This document shows positions 38,106-48,608 of a stretch of DNA of 64,000 nt, piece by piece. The position numbers and the translations under genes were made by a program. The DNA is from Chionoecetes opilio (Eukaryota > Arthropoda > Malacostraca > Decapoda > Majidae). Position 1 is the first letter of the stretch. Each line of letters opens with the position of its first letter. The stretch spans positions 295,001-359,000 of the forward strand of contig JACEEZ010011076.1 in assembly GCA_016584305.1 (NCBI GenBank). Direction: 5' to 3'. The notes beneath the pieces are model-generated. The model was not told the DNA's origin, searched no databases, and saw nothing but the letters and a program-made list of their open reading frames with translations.

Positions 38106-38400
38106 TGTTGGGATTCATTGCCAGGAGTGTTAAAAATAAAAGTGCAGAAGTTGCTTTAAAGCAGTACTTGCTGTGCAGTTTTGGTCCCGGAATTACAAAA
38201 TATATACTATATAGAATAGCCAGAGTCAGTGCACAGATGGATGACAAAAATTATACAGTACATGGTATGTGCAAGTTCCCTTACGAGAGGAGATTGAAGC
38301 TTTTGAAATTACACGCACTGGAGATGGATAGGGTAGGAGGCGATCAGATCAAAGCATTTAATAAGTGTTTAATGAATATAATGACGGAGATGTAGCAAAG
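38106..38400 (+). mobile_element. CR1/Jockey-like LINE fragment (same family as 31.8 kb)
   Basis: GFIARSVKNKSAEVALKQY and YERRLKLLKLHALEMDRV correspond to the GFITRSVKSRSAEV and YEKRLKLLNLHSLERRRV parts of the 31770-32830 copy. Internal deletion and frameshifts. Confidence 0.8.
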
Positions 38401-38416
38401 ATTCTTATGGTTAGTA

Positions 38417-39114
38417 CAGTATCCTCCCGAGGTTCACGCTATCCGAGCTTCGCGATCCTCGAATTTCACGCTAATTCCTAAATTCTTACCATCCCGACTT
38501 TCGCGCATTATCTCCCCCAGTTTCATGCTGCTTCGTACACGTAAGAAATTTCTAAGAAAAAAATGAAAATACCGTCAATTGTGGCGTACAAGTCAAGCAG
38601 GCATACAAGTCAACCTCAAGATTATTAGCTTAAAATTACGGGTTAGGCCTATACTTGTCATATGAGTCAGGAGGCCCTTGGCGAGCAGCCAGGCAATTGG
38701 AAAGCGACCTTGGACTGCTCTGGAAGTGGCGCATTTTGTAGTTGTTTGACTTGCCGCTTGGGTTCAGTGGCATTCTGGTCAGTATTTAAAATCTGTATAT
38801 CAGCTGTTGGAAACAGCCTATGGTTTTGTGTTGATATAAACTAAATATTTATTATTATTTTATTATTTACATATTAATCTGTGTCTTAAATATGCTAAGT
38901 AAGTTCACCGAACACAAGTTTTAGTTGGAAATATTTGTGGTAACCTACTGGGGTTACGGTAAGTGGTGTAGAGCGATTGTTAGTAGTGCTGATCCACTTG
39001 TTTGCCACTCGGTGATAAAGGTTCACATTTTATCCTAGCCGTATAAGTCGACCCCTAGTTTTGGAGAGATTTTTTCCGGCTCAAAGAGTCGAATTGTACG
39101 CTGCCATTTACGAT
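38417..39114. mobile_element. Truncated pogo/Tigger-like ends
   Basis: A left end cagtatcctcccgaggttc at 38417 has no clear partner. Within it, gtggcgtacaagtca (about 38580) and cgaattgtacgctgcc (about 39090) look like the ends of another element. Both are non-coding and degenerate, so the limits are approximate. Confidence 0.45.
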
Positions 39115-39800
39115 AAACAGATTTTCTACCGGTAGGCGGTAGTAAAATCTACCGATTTTCTCGGTAGGGGCTTCTTCTTCTTCTTGTGACCTCTACCGCT
39201 TAGTTTCGCTTCGTAGGTCCTCTCCTCTAGTGTTGGCCTTAGCCCCCACCCCAGGAGGCGGGTCACAAATCCCCGTCTAACACCCGGTACCCATTCACTG
39301 CTGGGTGGACAGGGGTTCGGGTTTTTTTAAGGAAACAGCCCTTCTATTACCCCTCCGCCAGGGGATCGAACCCCGGACTTCTCGGTTGTGAGCCGAGCGT
39401 GCTACCCCTACACTACGGAGTATCCAAAGAGTTGCCCTTGCAGGGTTCAAACTCGGGATATTGAGCTCACCACTCCAAGACGCTAACCACTCGGCCACCG
39501 CCTCTCCCAGCGGTGGTCCAGTGTGTCTTTCTGTTGCTCTGTTCCCATGTTCTTTGGCGTATCGTACAACTTTTAGCTTGAATGCGATAGTATTAGTAAA
39601 TCGTTTTGATGAATACGCCATGGGTGATAATTTTCAGGACTGAAAAGAGCTTGTGATACGTGTGACAGCCTGGTGGTAAATGATACATCAACACTAGTAG
39701 ACGATAGATGGCGCTGTTGGCGGCAGCCTCAGAGGCGGAACGTAAACATCACAGAGTGATGACAGATTAGTTGATTTGAATGTCTAATGATATTTGAAAT
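39115..39800. repeat. Interspersed repeat copy carrying a SINE insertion
   Basis: Collinear with 22633-22990 on both sides of a block of about 340 bp absent from the other copy. The outer parts share ttttctaccggta, cccatgttctttggcgta and gatagatggcgctgttggcg. Confidence 0.8.
39168..39511 (-). mobile_element. SINE with two tandem tRNA-like heads
   Basis: On the minus strand the 5' part (about 39505-39425) has a Ser/Leu-tRNA-like A-box TGGCCGAGTGG and a degenerate B-box AGTTTGAACCC. The next part (39419-39352) looks like a tRNA-Val(CAC): TCCGTAGTGTAGGGG, anticodon stem CTCGG/CCGAG with loop CTCACAA, and B-box GGTTCGATCCC. A non-tRNA body follows and the 3' end is an (AAG)n tail (plus strand cttcttcttcttctt, 39169 on). 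The copy at 22.6 kb lacks it. Confidence 0.7.
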
Positions 39801-40386
39801 GTTAAGGCATATGTATGGATATGATAGGTATGGGCGTGGCACATTGTATTGCCGGCCCCAGTTGCATTACTGCTGGATCAGCAAATATTGAGAAGTCTGT
39901 AGGTTTTTTGAGAAGTCAATTAGCTTATTTCCATCTCTTATGAATAGATGGTAACATAATAGATGTTTATGTAGAATAGTTATATTATCAGATTATTCTA
40001 TGGTAGAAACATTACTTGCTCCTTACTATATGTTTAGTAGTGGAGCAGATGTATATGTACAGTAAACCCTCTCTAATTCGAACCCGTATGATTCAAACTT
40101 CGGATAATTCAACCTGTTTCAGGTCCAGTTCAAATTTTTCATTAACTTTCCATAATCCAAACTGAAGTTCGAATTGTGCTCTTTTTTAAACTCAAAAATT
40201 GTTGGCACATATTTTTGGTACTCAAAAATTTGGCACTCTAAAAATTATGGCACTCAATTTTTTTTGGCACTAAAAAAATGTGGGCACTAAATAAAATTTT
40301 GCATTAAAAAATGTTTGGTACTAAAAAAATTTGGTAATCAATTTTTTTGGGCACTCAAAACATTTTTGACACTCAATTTTTTTTGG

Positions 40387-40487
40387 CATTTTATAGCTAG
40401 CGAGTGAGGGAGGAGTGACAGCCTGGGGGTACTACATAGTACCCCCAGGCTGTCACTCCTCCCTCACTTGCTAGCTATAAAATGCAA
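40387..40487. repeat. Near-perfect 50-bp-arm hairpin
   Basis: The left arm from gcattttatagctagcgag to cctgggggtact is the inverse of the right arm agtacccccagg to ctagctataaaatgc with one mismatch and a loop of only a few bases. The inverted ggcact/agtgcc arrays extend the symmetry on both sides. Confidence 0.93.
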
Positions 40488-40579
40488 AAAAAAATTGTGC
40501 CCAAAATGTTTGAGTGCTCAAAAAAATTGAGTGCCAAAATAATTGAGTGCCAAAACATTTTGAGTGTCAAAAAATGTTA

Positions 40580-41196
40580 CCCTTTCACGTCACCATTGCC
40601 ATTCACTTTTTGTTGGGCCGCGTAAACCCATTGTCACCCGAAATGTCACGCGCGGGAAAAAAAGTTGTACTTCCACCGCGTCTAGAAACTAAACTATCAA
40701 AGGTATCGAGTTCAATTATGTTTCGTTTTTAAGCTAAGATCATTTCCTATATCATAAAATGTTCAAAAAATACGCTAGCGTGAAAATAACTTTCAAAACC
40801 TCGAGTTAAAAAAAAAAAAAAAATAACACCTTGCGGCAAAAAATAATATGTCAAAAATCAACTTATCATCATAGAAGATTTTTCTACATTCCATGACATA
40901 GCTGAATAAATTTCCTTTCCAATGAAGTATAATATATTGTAATTCGCTCAAAAATAAAGCCATACAACGAAGTGAAGGATAGCGTAGTTTTTTTTTTTAA
41001 TAAATATATTGTATACGGTAATATAATATTATACAATATTATATTATACAAAATATATTTTAATATAATATATTGTAATTCGCTCCAACGGTCAAGTGAA
41101 TCTCACGCCAACCGTACGCTTTTTAAGATTTTTAATAAATATTTTAAAATATTATTTTTGGATGACGCTCAAAGACGTCATTTGTACGTGAAAGGG
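40580..41196. mobile_element. Nested piggyBac-like MITE
   Basis: Ends ccctttcacgt and acgtgaaaggg are perfect 11-bp inverted repeats. The right flank is TTAA and the left flank GTTA, so the target duplication is degenerate. It interrupts the right arm of the inverted ggcact/agtgcc array. Confidence 0.7.
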
Positions 41197-42365
41197 TTAA
41201 GTGCTAAAAAAAATTGAGTGCCAATTTTTTTTAAGTGCCAAAAATGTTTGAGTGCCAAAAGAATTTGAGTGCCAAAAATGTAACTTTTGTTTTCTTTTGT
41301 ATAACTACAGTATGTGTACTAACATACACGGAATAGCTATACGTTACTTCATCCTGTGTTGCTTTATCTATGTAGTATGCTGTGTAAAAATATTTAAAAG
41401 AATGGTATATCTTTTCATCAATAATTTTTTCCCTCTCTTCCTTTTGCTGGCAGCACTCTGGTAAAGATAAGAAAAAGTTTGCAGGAAGAAATATGTTACT
41501 TTTCTGGGGGTTTTCATAATACACCTTTTCACTCTCAAATTAGAACAACAGAACTTCAATATAAAACAAAGGAATTTGAAAATATTATAGATTAATTTTT
41601 TCTTTTAATATGAAATTAAATTATTTTAATTTGTAGTTGTTATTTTTATTTTTATTTGTTATTTAAATTTAAACTTCAGTTGTTTCAATATAAACTTCAG
41701 TTGTTTTAATTTAAACTTCAGTTGTTTTAATTTAAACTTCAGTTGTTTTAATTTAAACTTCAGTTGTTTTAATTTAAACTTCAGTTGTTTTAATTAAACT
41801 TCAGTTGTTTTAATTTAAACTTCAGTTGTTTTAATTTGAGATTCACTTAATTTGAAGTTCAGTTGTTTTAATTTGAAGTTCAGTTGTTTTAATTTGAGTG
41901 AAAAGGTGTAGAATAATACCCCCTTTTCCCCCAATTGGTTCGTTAAAGTGAAGGGTTTACTGTATAGGCATCTCCAGCAAACTACAAGTTAGGTTAGTGA
42001 ACTAGCGGGGAGGTCTGGGGGAGTGGCGCATCACCCAGTTAGTATAGGTAATGCATTACGCAATTTCTGTTCTTCCCTACTTAGGGAAATTTTCCTACAT
42101 TCTTGGGAAATTCTCTGAATTCAAGAGAAATTACCTTAAATTTTGAGAACCCCATATTTCAGTTATTTTTTATTCCCCCAACCATAGACCACTAGCTGTA
42201 TCTAAGATATGGTGGTCTGTGCTCCGCCCAAACACTCCGCTTTCCCACGAGGTCCCCAGGTTTGTTGGGCAGGGGGAAAGAATAAAACAAGATAGAGTAA
42301 TGCATTAAACCAGTTTTACCAAAAATGTTGTTTACAGGTGTAGGGTTAAAGTAATATCTATGTAT

Positions 42366-42440
42366 TTCAGGAACTACCAAGTGTAGGCCTACAGGCCTCT
42401 TGTAGCTACCTATAGTATTATAATGTTCTTATATGTTTTA
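42366..42440 (+). mobile_element. CR1/Jockey-like LINE 3' tip
   Basis: caggaactaccaagtgtagg followed by gcctcttgtagctacc matches the 3' end of the 31.8-kb LINE copy (32801-32840). Only the tail is present. Confidence 0.7.
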
Positions 42441-42754
42441 TAAAACCAAAACAGCTTGGCAAAGTTGACATAAAAGACCAAACAGTGAATTATGGACTAA
42501 ATTATCTATGTATAAATGGTAAATCGGTAATAATGGACGAGAACTTCGCGGTCGTTTTCAAAGACACCAATTATTTTTTCCTGGCCTACAATAGGTGCTT
42601 TTTCTAATGGAGATTCAATTTATTATGCGCAAACCCATTATTTTTTTTTTTTTTTAAATCATCACCGAATTGTATGGTACCGTTTCCATTAAAAACACTG
42701 TATCTCCATCAGAAAAATCACTAAAACTTTGCCGGGAAAAATTAGTCAGGGTCT

Positions 42755-43010
42755 TATAGGTTTTAATGAAACCTAACCTAACCATATAGGTTTTAATGAA
42801 ACCTAACCTAACCTTATAGGTTTTAATGATGCCTAACCTAACCTTATAGGTTTTAATGAAACCTAACCTAACCTTAAAGGTTTTAATGAAACCTAAGCTA
42901 ACCTTATAGGTTTTAATGAAACCAAACCTAACCTTATTGGTTTTAATGAAACCAAACCTAACCTTAAAGGTTTTAATGAAACCTATCGTAACCTTAACCA
43001 CAAAATATAC
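42755..43010. repeat. 30-bp minisatellite with CCTAACCTAA core
   Basis: About eight units of ggttttaatgaaacctaacc plus taaccttata. The minus strand gives a spurious GFIKTYKVRL repeat ORF. Confidence 0.95.
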
Positions 43011-43550
43011 CTAACCTAACCTTATAGGTTTCATTAAAACCTATAGGTAAGGTTAGGTTAGGAACCTCTAAAACCCTGACTAATTTTTCCCGGCCAAGTT
43101 GTAGTGCTTTTTCTGATGGAGATAGTGTTTTTAATGGAAACGGTACCATCTAATTCGGTGATGATTTTTTTTTTTTTTTTTTTAAACTATGGGTTTGCTC
43201 AAAATAAAACTATCTCCATTAGAAAAAGCGGTAAATTTTTACGATAGGACCAAACTTCCCTATACAATTGGAAGCATGGTTTTTGTTTACCTTATTGTAT
43301 TCTAAGAGACATTTTCTCCTTGAGCTTTACGTCGCAAATCAATAGTTTCGGAGATATAGAACATTTTAGGTGGGAGGAGGAATACGTCGGTAAAACTTTG
43401 GAAGAAGTCCTTCAGCCCTATCTTTTTTTTCTTCCTCCTATAGCCAACAAGCCTGGGGAACTGGCGGGAATACGGGGTTTTTGGGTGGGGGAAGCAAATA
43501 TAAGTGATTTATGGCTCCCAAAAAAATCATCAAAGTCACTATATGTAAAA

Positions 43551-43912
43551 ATCTAACCTAACCTAACCATAACCACAAAGTATACCTAACCTAACCTAAC
43601 CTTAACCACAAAGTATACCTAACCGAACCTAACCTAACCTAAACCACAAAGTATACCTAACCTTAACCACAAAGTATACCTAACCTAACCTAACCTAACC
43701 TTAACCACAAAGTATACCTAACCTAACCTAACCTAACTTAAACACAAAGTATACCTAACCTAACCTAACCTTAACCACAAAGTATACCTAACCTAACCTA
43801 ACCTTAACCACAAAGTATACCTAACCTTAACCACAACGTATACCTAACCTAACCTTAACCACAAAGTATACCTAACCTAACCTAACCTAACCTAACCTAA
43901 CCTAACTGGACT
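43551..43912. repeat. Interstitial telomere-like (CCTAA)n array with spacers
   Basis: Runs of the arthropod telomere pentamer CCTAA/TTAGG alternate with a ttaaccacaaagtata spacer about every 30-45 bp, ending in an almost pure CCTAA run. Confidence 0.93.
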
Positions 43913-44100
43913 TAGAATTTTTTGAGGCACCTCATATTTCATAGCGGCCGTGTGGGTTAACCAAGGCTGAGCGCATGCTGGAACCTTTACAGATGTGAAG
44001 TACAATAAGCATACAATACAGTGCGGTAGTTCATTTCAATCAAAGCCGGAAGGATGAGTTCCAAAGTATTTCCCTAACCTTTAACCTCCTAACTGGGTCC

Positions 44101-44440
44101 AAGAATAAAAAAGTTGGATAATTTATAGTTTCACCCAACCAACGATTTTTGATGCGCCTTATGTTTTTCTGGTGTGTTTTTATGTGTTTTGAATGAATCT
44201 GCTAACCGTTTCTGTCGCAATTTTTTTTTTTTTTTTTTTTTTAGGTAAAGGTTAGGTTAAGTATAGGTTAGGATAGGTTAGGTTTAGGTTGTTGTTTTTT
44301 GTCATTTTTGCAAAAAAAAAAAAAAAAAAAAAAAATGCGACAGAAACGGTTAGCAGATTCATTCAAAACACAAAAACACACCAGAAAAACATAAGGCGCA
44401 TCAGAAAATCGTTGGTTGGGAGAAACTAAATTGACCAAAA
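44101..44440. repeat. Inner palindrome of the foldback element
   Basis: The arm with aaccaacgatttttgatgcg and gaatgaatctgctaaccgtt is repeated inverted at 44334-44440. The loop is a poly-T/poly-A-flanked TTAGG-like segment. Confidence 0.92.
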
Positions 44441-44742
44441 AGTTTAATAAAATTTTCCAAAACAAAAGGATGAAGGACAAGAAGGGGAAAAAGAGGAGCA
44501 TTTTGTAAAAAAGGGAGACGTATTCCTCCCCCCCCCTAAAATGTTTAAATCCCCAAAAATATTGATTTGCAGGGGAAAAGCCAGAAAAAATGTCTCTAGA
44601 AACAATGGTAAACAAAACCCTGCTCCCAATTGGTGGGAAATTTTGGTCCTATCGTAAAATAAACCGAAAAAGACCTATTGTAAGCCGGGGAAAAAAAATC
44701 GGGTTCTAAAAAAGACCGAAAAATCCCGCCCATTAAACCCGG

Positions 44743-45660
44743 GTAAACTTATGAAAATTTTCATGATGATGTACACAGGTTGAAATATCTGTCAGTTGTG
44801 CTAGAGTGAGCTGTGAGGTGAAATGGAGTACCTTTGATCACACCGCCGGCATGGGTTGAACTGATGGCACGACTCGGTCCTTGTTTAAAGGCCAAGAGGC
44901 GAATTTTGGTAAGAAGCGAAAGAACCCGGCTTTTGCAGTTGCGTTTTCTGTTATGGCGGGGCATTTTAAGAAGCCGGCTTCTTAGGGTTTGGGCCCCGTG
45001 TCCCCCGCAAGAACCATAAAAAGCGAGAGCCAGGGCTCGCTTACCACGGCTTTTTCCGCTTGTTGCCGTGACTCAGAGAAAACAAAAAATTTGGGGGGAG
45101 GGCAAGATTTCGACAGTGAGATCGTCTAGAAATACTGTAATTCAGATAACAGGACAGAAGTAAACACATAGAGTCATCGAAACATGGACATCCCTTAAGA
45201 CCACGAACAAGAATAAAAAGGTTTAATGACACGACAGGAAACTTTAAAACGGTGAAAAAATGATCATGTCTTTCGGCTGACGATAGAGCCTAGCTCAAGT
45301 AGTATTTTTTTGCTAAATTTCGTGAAATAAGGCCAAATTAGCCTTTTTGTTCATTTAGTAACGGGCTTAAACTTCGGACCACATAATAGAGGCAAAAGGA
45401 ATGACATGGGAACAGAACGTCGAGTTGGTGAAATAACTGTTTTTTAACCAAACCCAGACGTTTTTTCTAATTTTCAAATTTATGCTACAAAGCAGCCGGA
45501 AACGTTTTCGCTGTTATTATGCTCCAATTTTGGTTTTTAGAGATCTCTCCACTTGTTGAAACGTAAAAAAGTTGGGAACTCTCGCCGACGGGACAAAGGG
45601 TACCAAAAACCTTCACCATCATCCAAATTCCCACCACAAACATTGAAAGAATCTTAAGTA
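44743..45660. other. Intergenic, nothing recognised
   Basis: No gene is seen. A motif ggcgaattttggt followed by aagaagccggcttctta near 44897-44980 recurs, rearranged, near 50480-50520, which points to another shared repeat. Confidence 0.45.
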
Positions 45661-47463
45661 TGCGTAGTGCCTTGTCATACAGGTTTGTAAATACACCCGG
45701 GTTGAGGGGGTTTTATTGGGCGTGGAAAAGGGCTTGTGTTGGTCAGTTTTTGAGCTTAACAATTTTTGCCTCTGCACGGGGCTTTTTTTAAAAAGGGGCC
45801 CCCGATACTCAAGCCCTGACATTGACCCCAAATCTCAAAATTGGCTTTTTGAGACCTGACTCTGCCCAGAGGAACCTGAAGGTGATTAGCCACTGTTCAG
45901 TCGGTGAGATCTGTAGGACAGGTTAAAGAGAGGGGCCCGTGGCCCGGACGGTGTTAACTCTGTCCCGGGAGGTAATCAGCCAGCTGTGGGTTCACCACAG
46001 TACTTCCCTTCCTAAAAAAAAAAAAAAAAAATATTATACTTTAAAAAAAATTAAAAAAAAAAACATAAGGTGCCAAGTCCCAGGTAATGTAGGTGGGGAA
46101 ACTGCCCAGTCTTCCTTTTGGCGGTAGTGCAAGATTGATGGAGGTGCCGGGGGGAAGGGATGCAGGTAGGGGGCTGTCCAGTTTTCACTTGGCGGTAGCT
46201 GCAAGATTAGATAGGGGGTGCCGGGGATCGCGCGGTTTGTGAGCTGTCACAAGTCTGGAGGGAGGTTTTGCGATGAAAAGGTGTCTTCGTGGGAAAGCGA
46301 AGTGCCCAAAGGCTATCGGCTCCCCAAAATCTTTTTTGCTATTCAGGCCCGTCGTTGCAGGGCTTGTGGAGGCAGCGGAAGGCTCAGGGGCGCGCGTGAG
46401 GGAGCAGGGAAACAGCGTCAGGGAGCAGGAGCGGGAGGACGAGGGTAGACGTGGGGGCAGGAGGCAAGGGGGGCGGCGGGTGCGGTGCCCCCGCGTTGCA
46501 GGGCCTTCTGGTAGCAGGAGCTGCAGGACGCAGGGTGGGGCCGCAGAAGAGCGTAGGAGAGGGGTGAGGATTAGCACTTTGGCGGCAGGGGATGGGCTGG
46601 GTTCCCTTAGATGGCTTTGCAGGGTTTGCGTGGGGCAGCATGCTGGGGTGGGCTGGGCGGGTATGGCGCTGGTGACGGTGACGGCGGCGAGGGGCAGCCG
46701 GGGCGGCGGCCCAAGGGGGGCGCCAGGGCGGCGGCAGGGGCGGCGTCGGCAGGGCTGGGGGGGAGGGCGTGACCAAGCCACAGGAGGGGGTGTGTGGGTG
46801 CGCTGAGATGGGGAGAGCAGTGGCGCCCGGGGTTTTGGGGGCAGCGCGCAGGGCGGGTGGTTTTGGGGGGACCTAGGGAGCACGCTGAGTGGGGCGCGAG
46901 GGGAGGCAGCGTGGGCGTAGTGTGCAGAGATGGGTGCGCCACCGTGGTAGGATGAGGCTGCGAAGGGGGAGGGCAGGGCCCCGGCGTGGCGAAAGGCGGC
47001 GTGGCGGCGGCCCCTGGCGGCGTGGCGCGGTGTGGCTGCAGGCGGGCGGCAGGCGTGAGGGGGGGCGAGGGGCAAGCCCCCCCCCCCGGTGGTCTTGTCA
47101 CTCCTCGGCACCAAATGTAGTGACCTTGCCTAATGGTTTTAAAAAAGACACCCCGGGTTTTTGGGGGTTTATTTGGGGATGTGGACGAGCTTGTGTGTGG
47201 TACAGTGGTTGAGCTCTAACTAACTCTGCCTCTGCACGAGGCTGTTTTTAAAGGGGCCCCGATACTCAAGACCTGACATCTGACGCCTAATCTCTTTAAT
47301 TGGCTGTTGAGACCTGACGTCTGACCAGGGGGACACCTGAAGGTGATTAGCCAGCTGTTCAGTCGGTGAGATCTGTAGGACAGGATAAGAGAGAGGGGGT
47401 GGACCGGACGGGATTAACTCTAGTGCCCTGGGAGGTAATCAGCCAGCTGTGGTGTTCCCCACA
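45661..47463 (-). mobile_element. Short LTR retroelement (TRIM/LARD-like)
   Basis: Two direct repeats, 45661-45999 and 47116-47463, share most of their sequence (ggtgattagcca, cagtcggtgagatctgtagg, ggaggtaatcagccagctgt). Read on the minus strand the repeat begins TGTGG and ends CA. The upstream one is followed at once by TTTGGTGCCGAGGAGTGAC, a plausible primer-binding site. A purine tract AGGAAGGGAAG precedes the downstream one. The interior of about 1.1 kb is strongly GC-rich and encodes no recognisable gag or pol. A 309-codon minus ORF (47114-46185) is low-complexity Pro/Ala/Arg. The two repeats have diverged, so the insertion is not recent. Confidence 0.75.
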
Positions 47464-47559
47464 ATGCATTACATTACTGTTGACGGCATGAACAATTTTA
47501 AATGTGTAGGTAGAGGGGGCTGATAGGTATTGTGGAATGACTAGCATTGCGTTGGGGGA

Positions 47560-48120
47560 AAAAATCTTAAGAACAAGGGCTCCACGGTAAGCTGACCCAA
47601 ATGTGCTCTATGTGTTATACTTACTGCCCTTTAAAACGCATCTGTTAGATTTTAATGAGTGCCGATCCTATTTGCCTACATGGCCCGAATAAATTTCAGG
47701 TTCTTGAGAAAACTAAGTCCAGTAGGGTTAGGTTAGGTCAGGTCAGGTCAGGTCAGGTCAGGTTAGGTTAGTCCCACAGCCCGATGGGCTCGAGGGGGGT
47801 GCTAGGTTAGGTCGTAGAGTTTTGTCATCTTAGAATAAAGGCTAAAACCTCCTATCTTCTTTTTCTTATAGACAACAAGCTGGGGACATGGTGGAAACGG
47901 GGGTTTTGGGTGGGGGAGCACACATATAGGGGAAATAGGGCCCCCGATAAAGTCTATGAACTAGGGAAATTTCCCTAGTTTATGGATTTTTTTGTGGGGG
48001 CCATATTTCCCTTATGTGTGTGCTCCCCCAACCAAAAACCTCGGTTTCCACCATGTCCCCAAGCTTGTTGGCTATAAGAAGAAGAAGATAGGGGGTGGAG
48101 CCCTTGTTCTTAAGTTTTAC
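47560..48120. repeat. Foldback with 20-bp palindromic centre
   Basis: The centre actagggaaatttccctagt (about 47965-47985) is a perfect palindrome. Arms of about 110 bp follow (caacaagctggggacatggt against accatgtccccaagcttgtt). The outermost arm pieces (cttaagaacaagggctccac and its inverse) are separated on the left by about 260 bp containing TTAGG/TCAGG repeats. The arm sequence recurs singly near 43440 and 53580. Confidence 0.85.
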
Positions 48121-48252
48121 CATATATATATATGGTGTATTTCTGTATATTTTGGTTAAATTTTTATGTTTATGAAAGAAGGATTAATGGCTATTTTTTG
48201 GTGTACCTGATTCTTATGTTGACATACTATAATTAATGGTGTAAATGATGTA

Positions 48253-48608
48253 CAGTAAACTCTCGCTTTGACGAACAAATTGGGGGAAGGATGCGAGATT
48301 ATAATTATCCGAGCGATCCGAACTTTTCACATATAACAAATTGTGGTCGTTATATGAGGTGAAAGTTCCCTATTTCTGACTAATTCCTTTGTATCGTGAA
48401 TTTTGTCCGTTACATCTGACGAAAGTTCGTATACTTACATACATGCAGCCATCACAATACTACACGAATACAGGGCAATATAAAAACAATCAGAACCGTA
48501 CAACGCATATACTGAACTTATTCGGTAAAAGCACGCAATACCGGACGGCAGAAAAAAGTATGAAGCCGATATTTGTTATCGAAGGTCCGTAAAAGCGAGG
48601 GTCCGTGT
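48253..48608. mobile_element. Pogo/Tigger-like MITE, uninterrupted copy
   Basis: Homologous to both ends of 14816-16151 but without the nested element. The right end is eroded (gagggtccgtgtata). Confidence 0.85.

Larger units (their letters stand above)
40060..41962. mobile_element. Composite pogo-like element containing hairpins and minisatellite
   Basis: Outer ends are cagtaaaccctctctaattc (40060) and gtgaagggtttactg (ending 41962), TA-flanked. The first 110 bp matches the right end of the 24.7-kb element. Inside are a perfect-looking hairpin (40387-40487), flanking arrays of ggcact/agtgcc-plus-A/T motifs in inverted orientation, a nested TTAA-type MITE (40580-41196) and a 21-bp tandem repeat (about 41670-41895, unit close to ttcagttgttttaatttaaa). 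No protein is coded. Confidence 0.7.
42525..44742. mobile_element. Long-TIR foldback element with telomere-like cargo
   Basis: The left end cggtaataatggacgagaac is matched inverted by the degraded right end near 44714-44742 (gaccgaaaaatcccgcccat). Inside, large arms pair as inverted repeats: 42590-42760 with 43050-43240, 43200-43430 with 44440-44680, and 44101-44238 with 44334-44440. Between the arms lie a 30-bp minisatellite and CCTAA arrays. No transposase is coded. A similar left end occurs at 53389. Confidence 0.7.

Noticed and set aside
39352..39419. Functional tRNA-Val(CAC) gene on the minus strand
   Set aside because: The anticodon arm and B-box look good, but it is embedded in a repeat with a second tRNA-like head and an (AAG)n tail, and the block is missing from the paralogous copy. 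A SINE fits better.
43551..43912. Chromosome end or fusion point
   Set aside because: The CCTAA runs are broken by a regular spacer, lie inside long inverted arms, and ordinary sequence with genes continues on both sides.
46185..47114. Minus-strand ORF of 309 codons, Pro/Ala/Arg-rich
   Set aside because: GC-rich low-complexity interior of an LTR element. All frames are open for long distances here, so openness is not evidence of coding.
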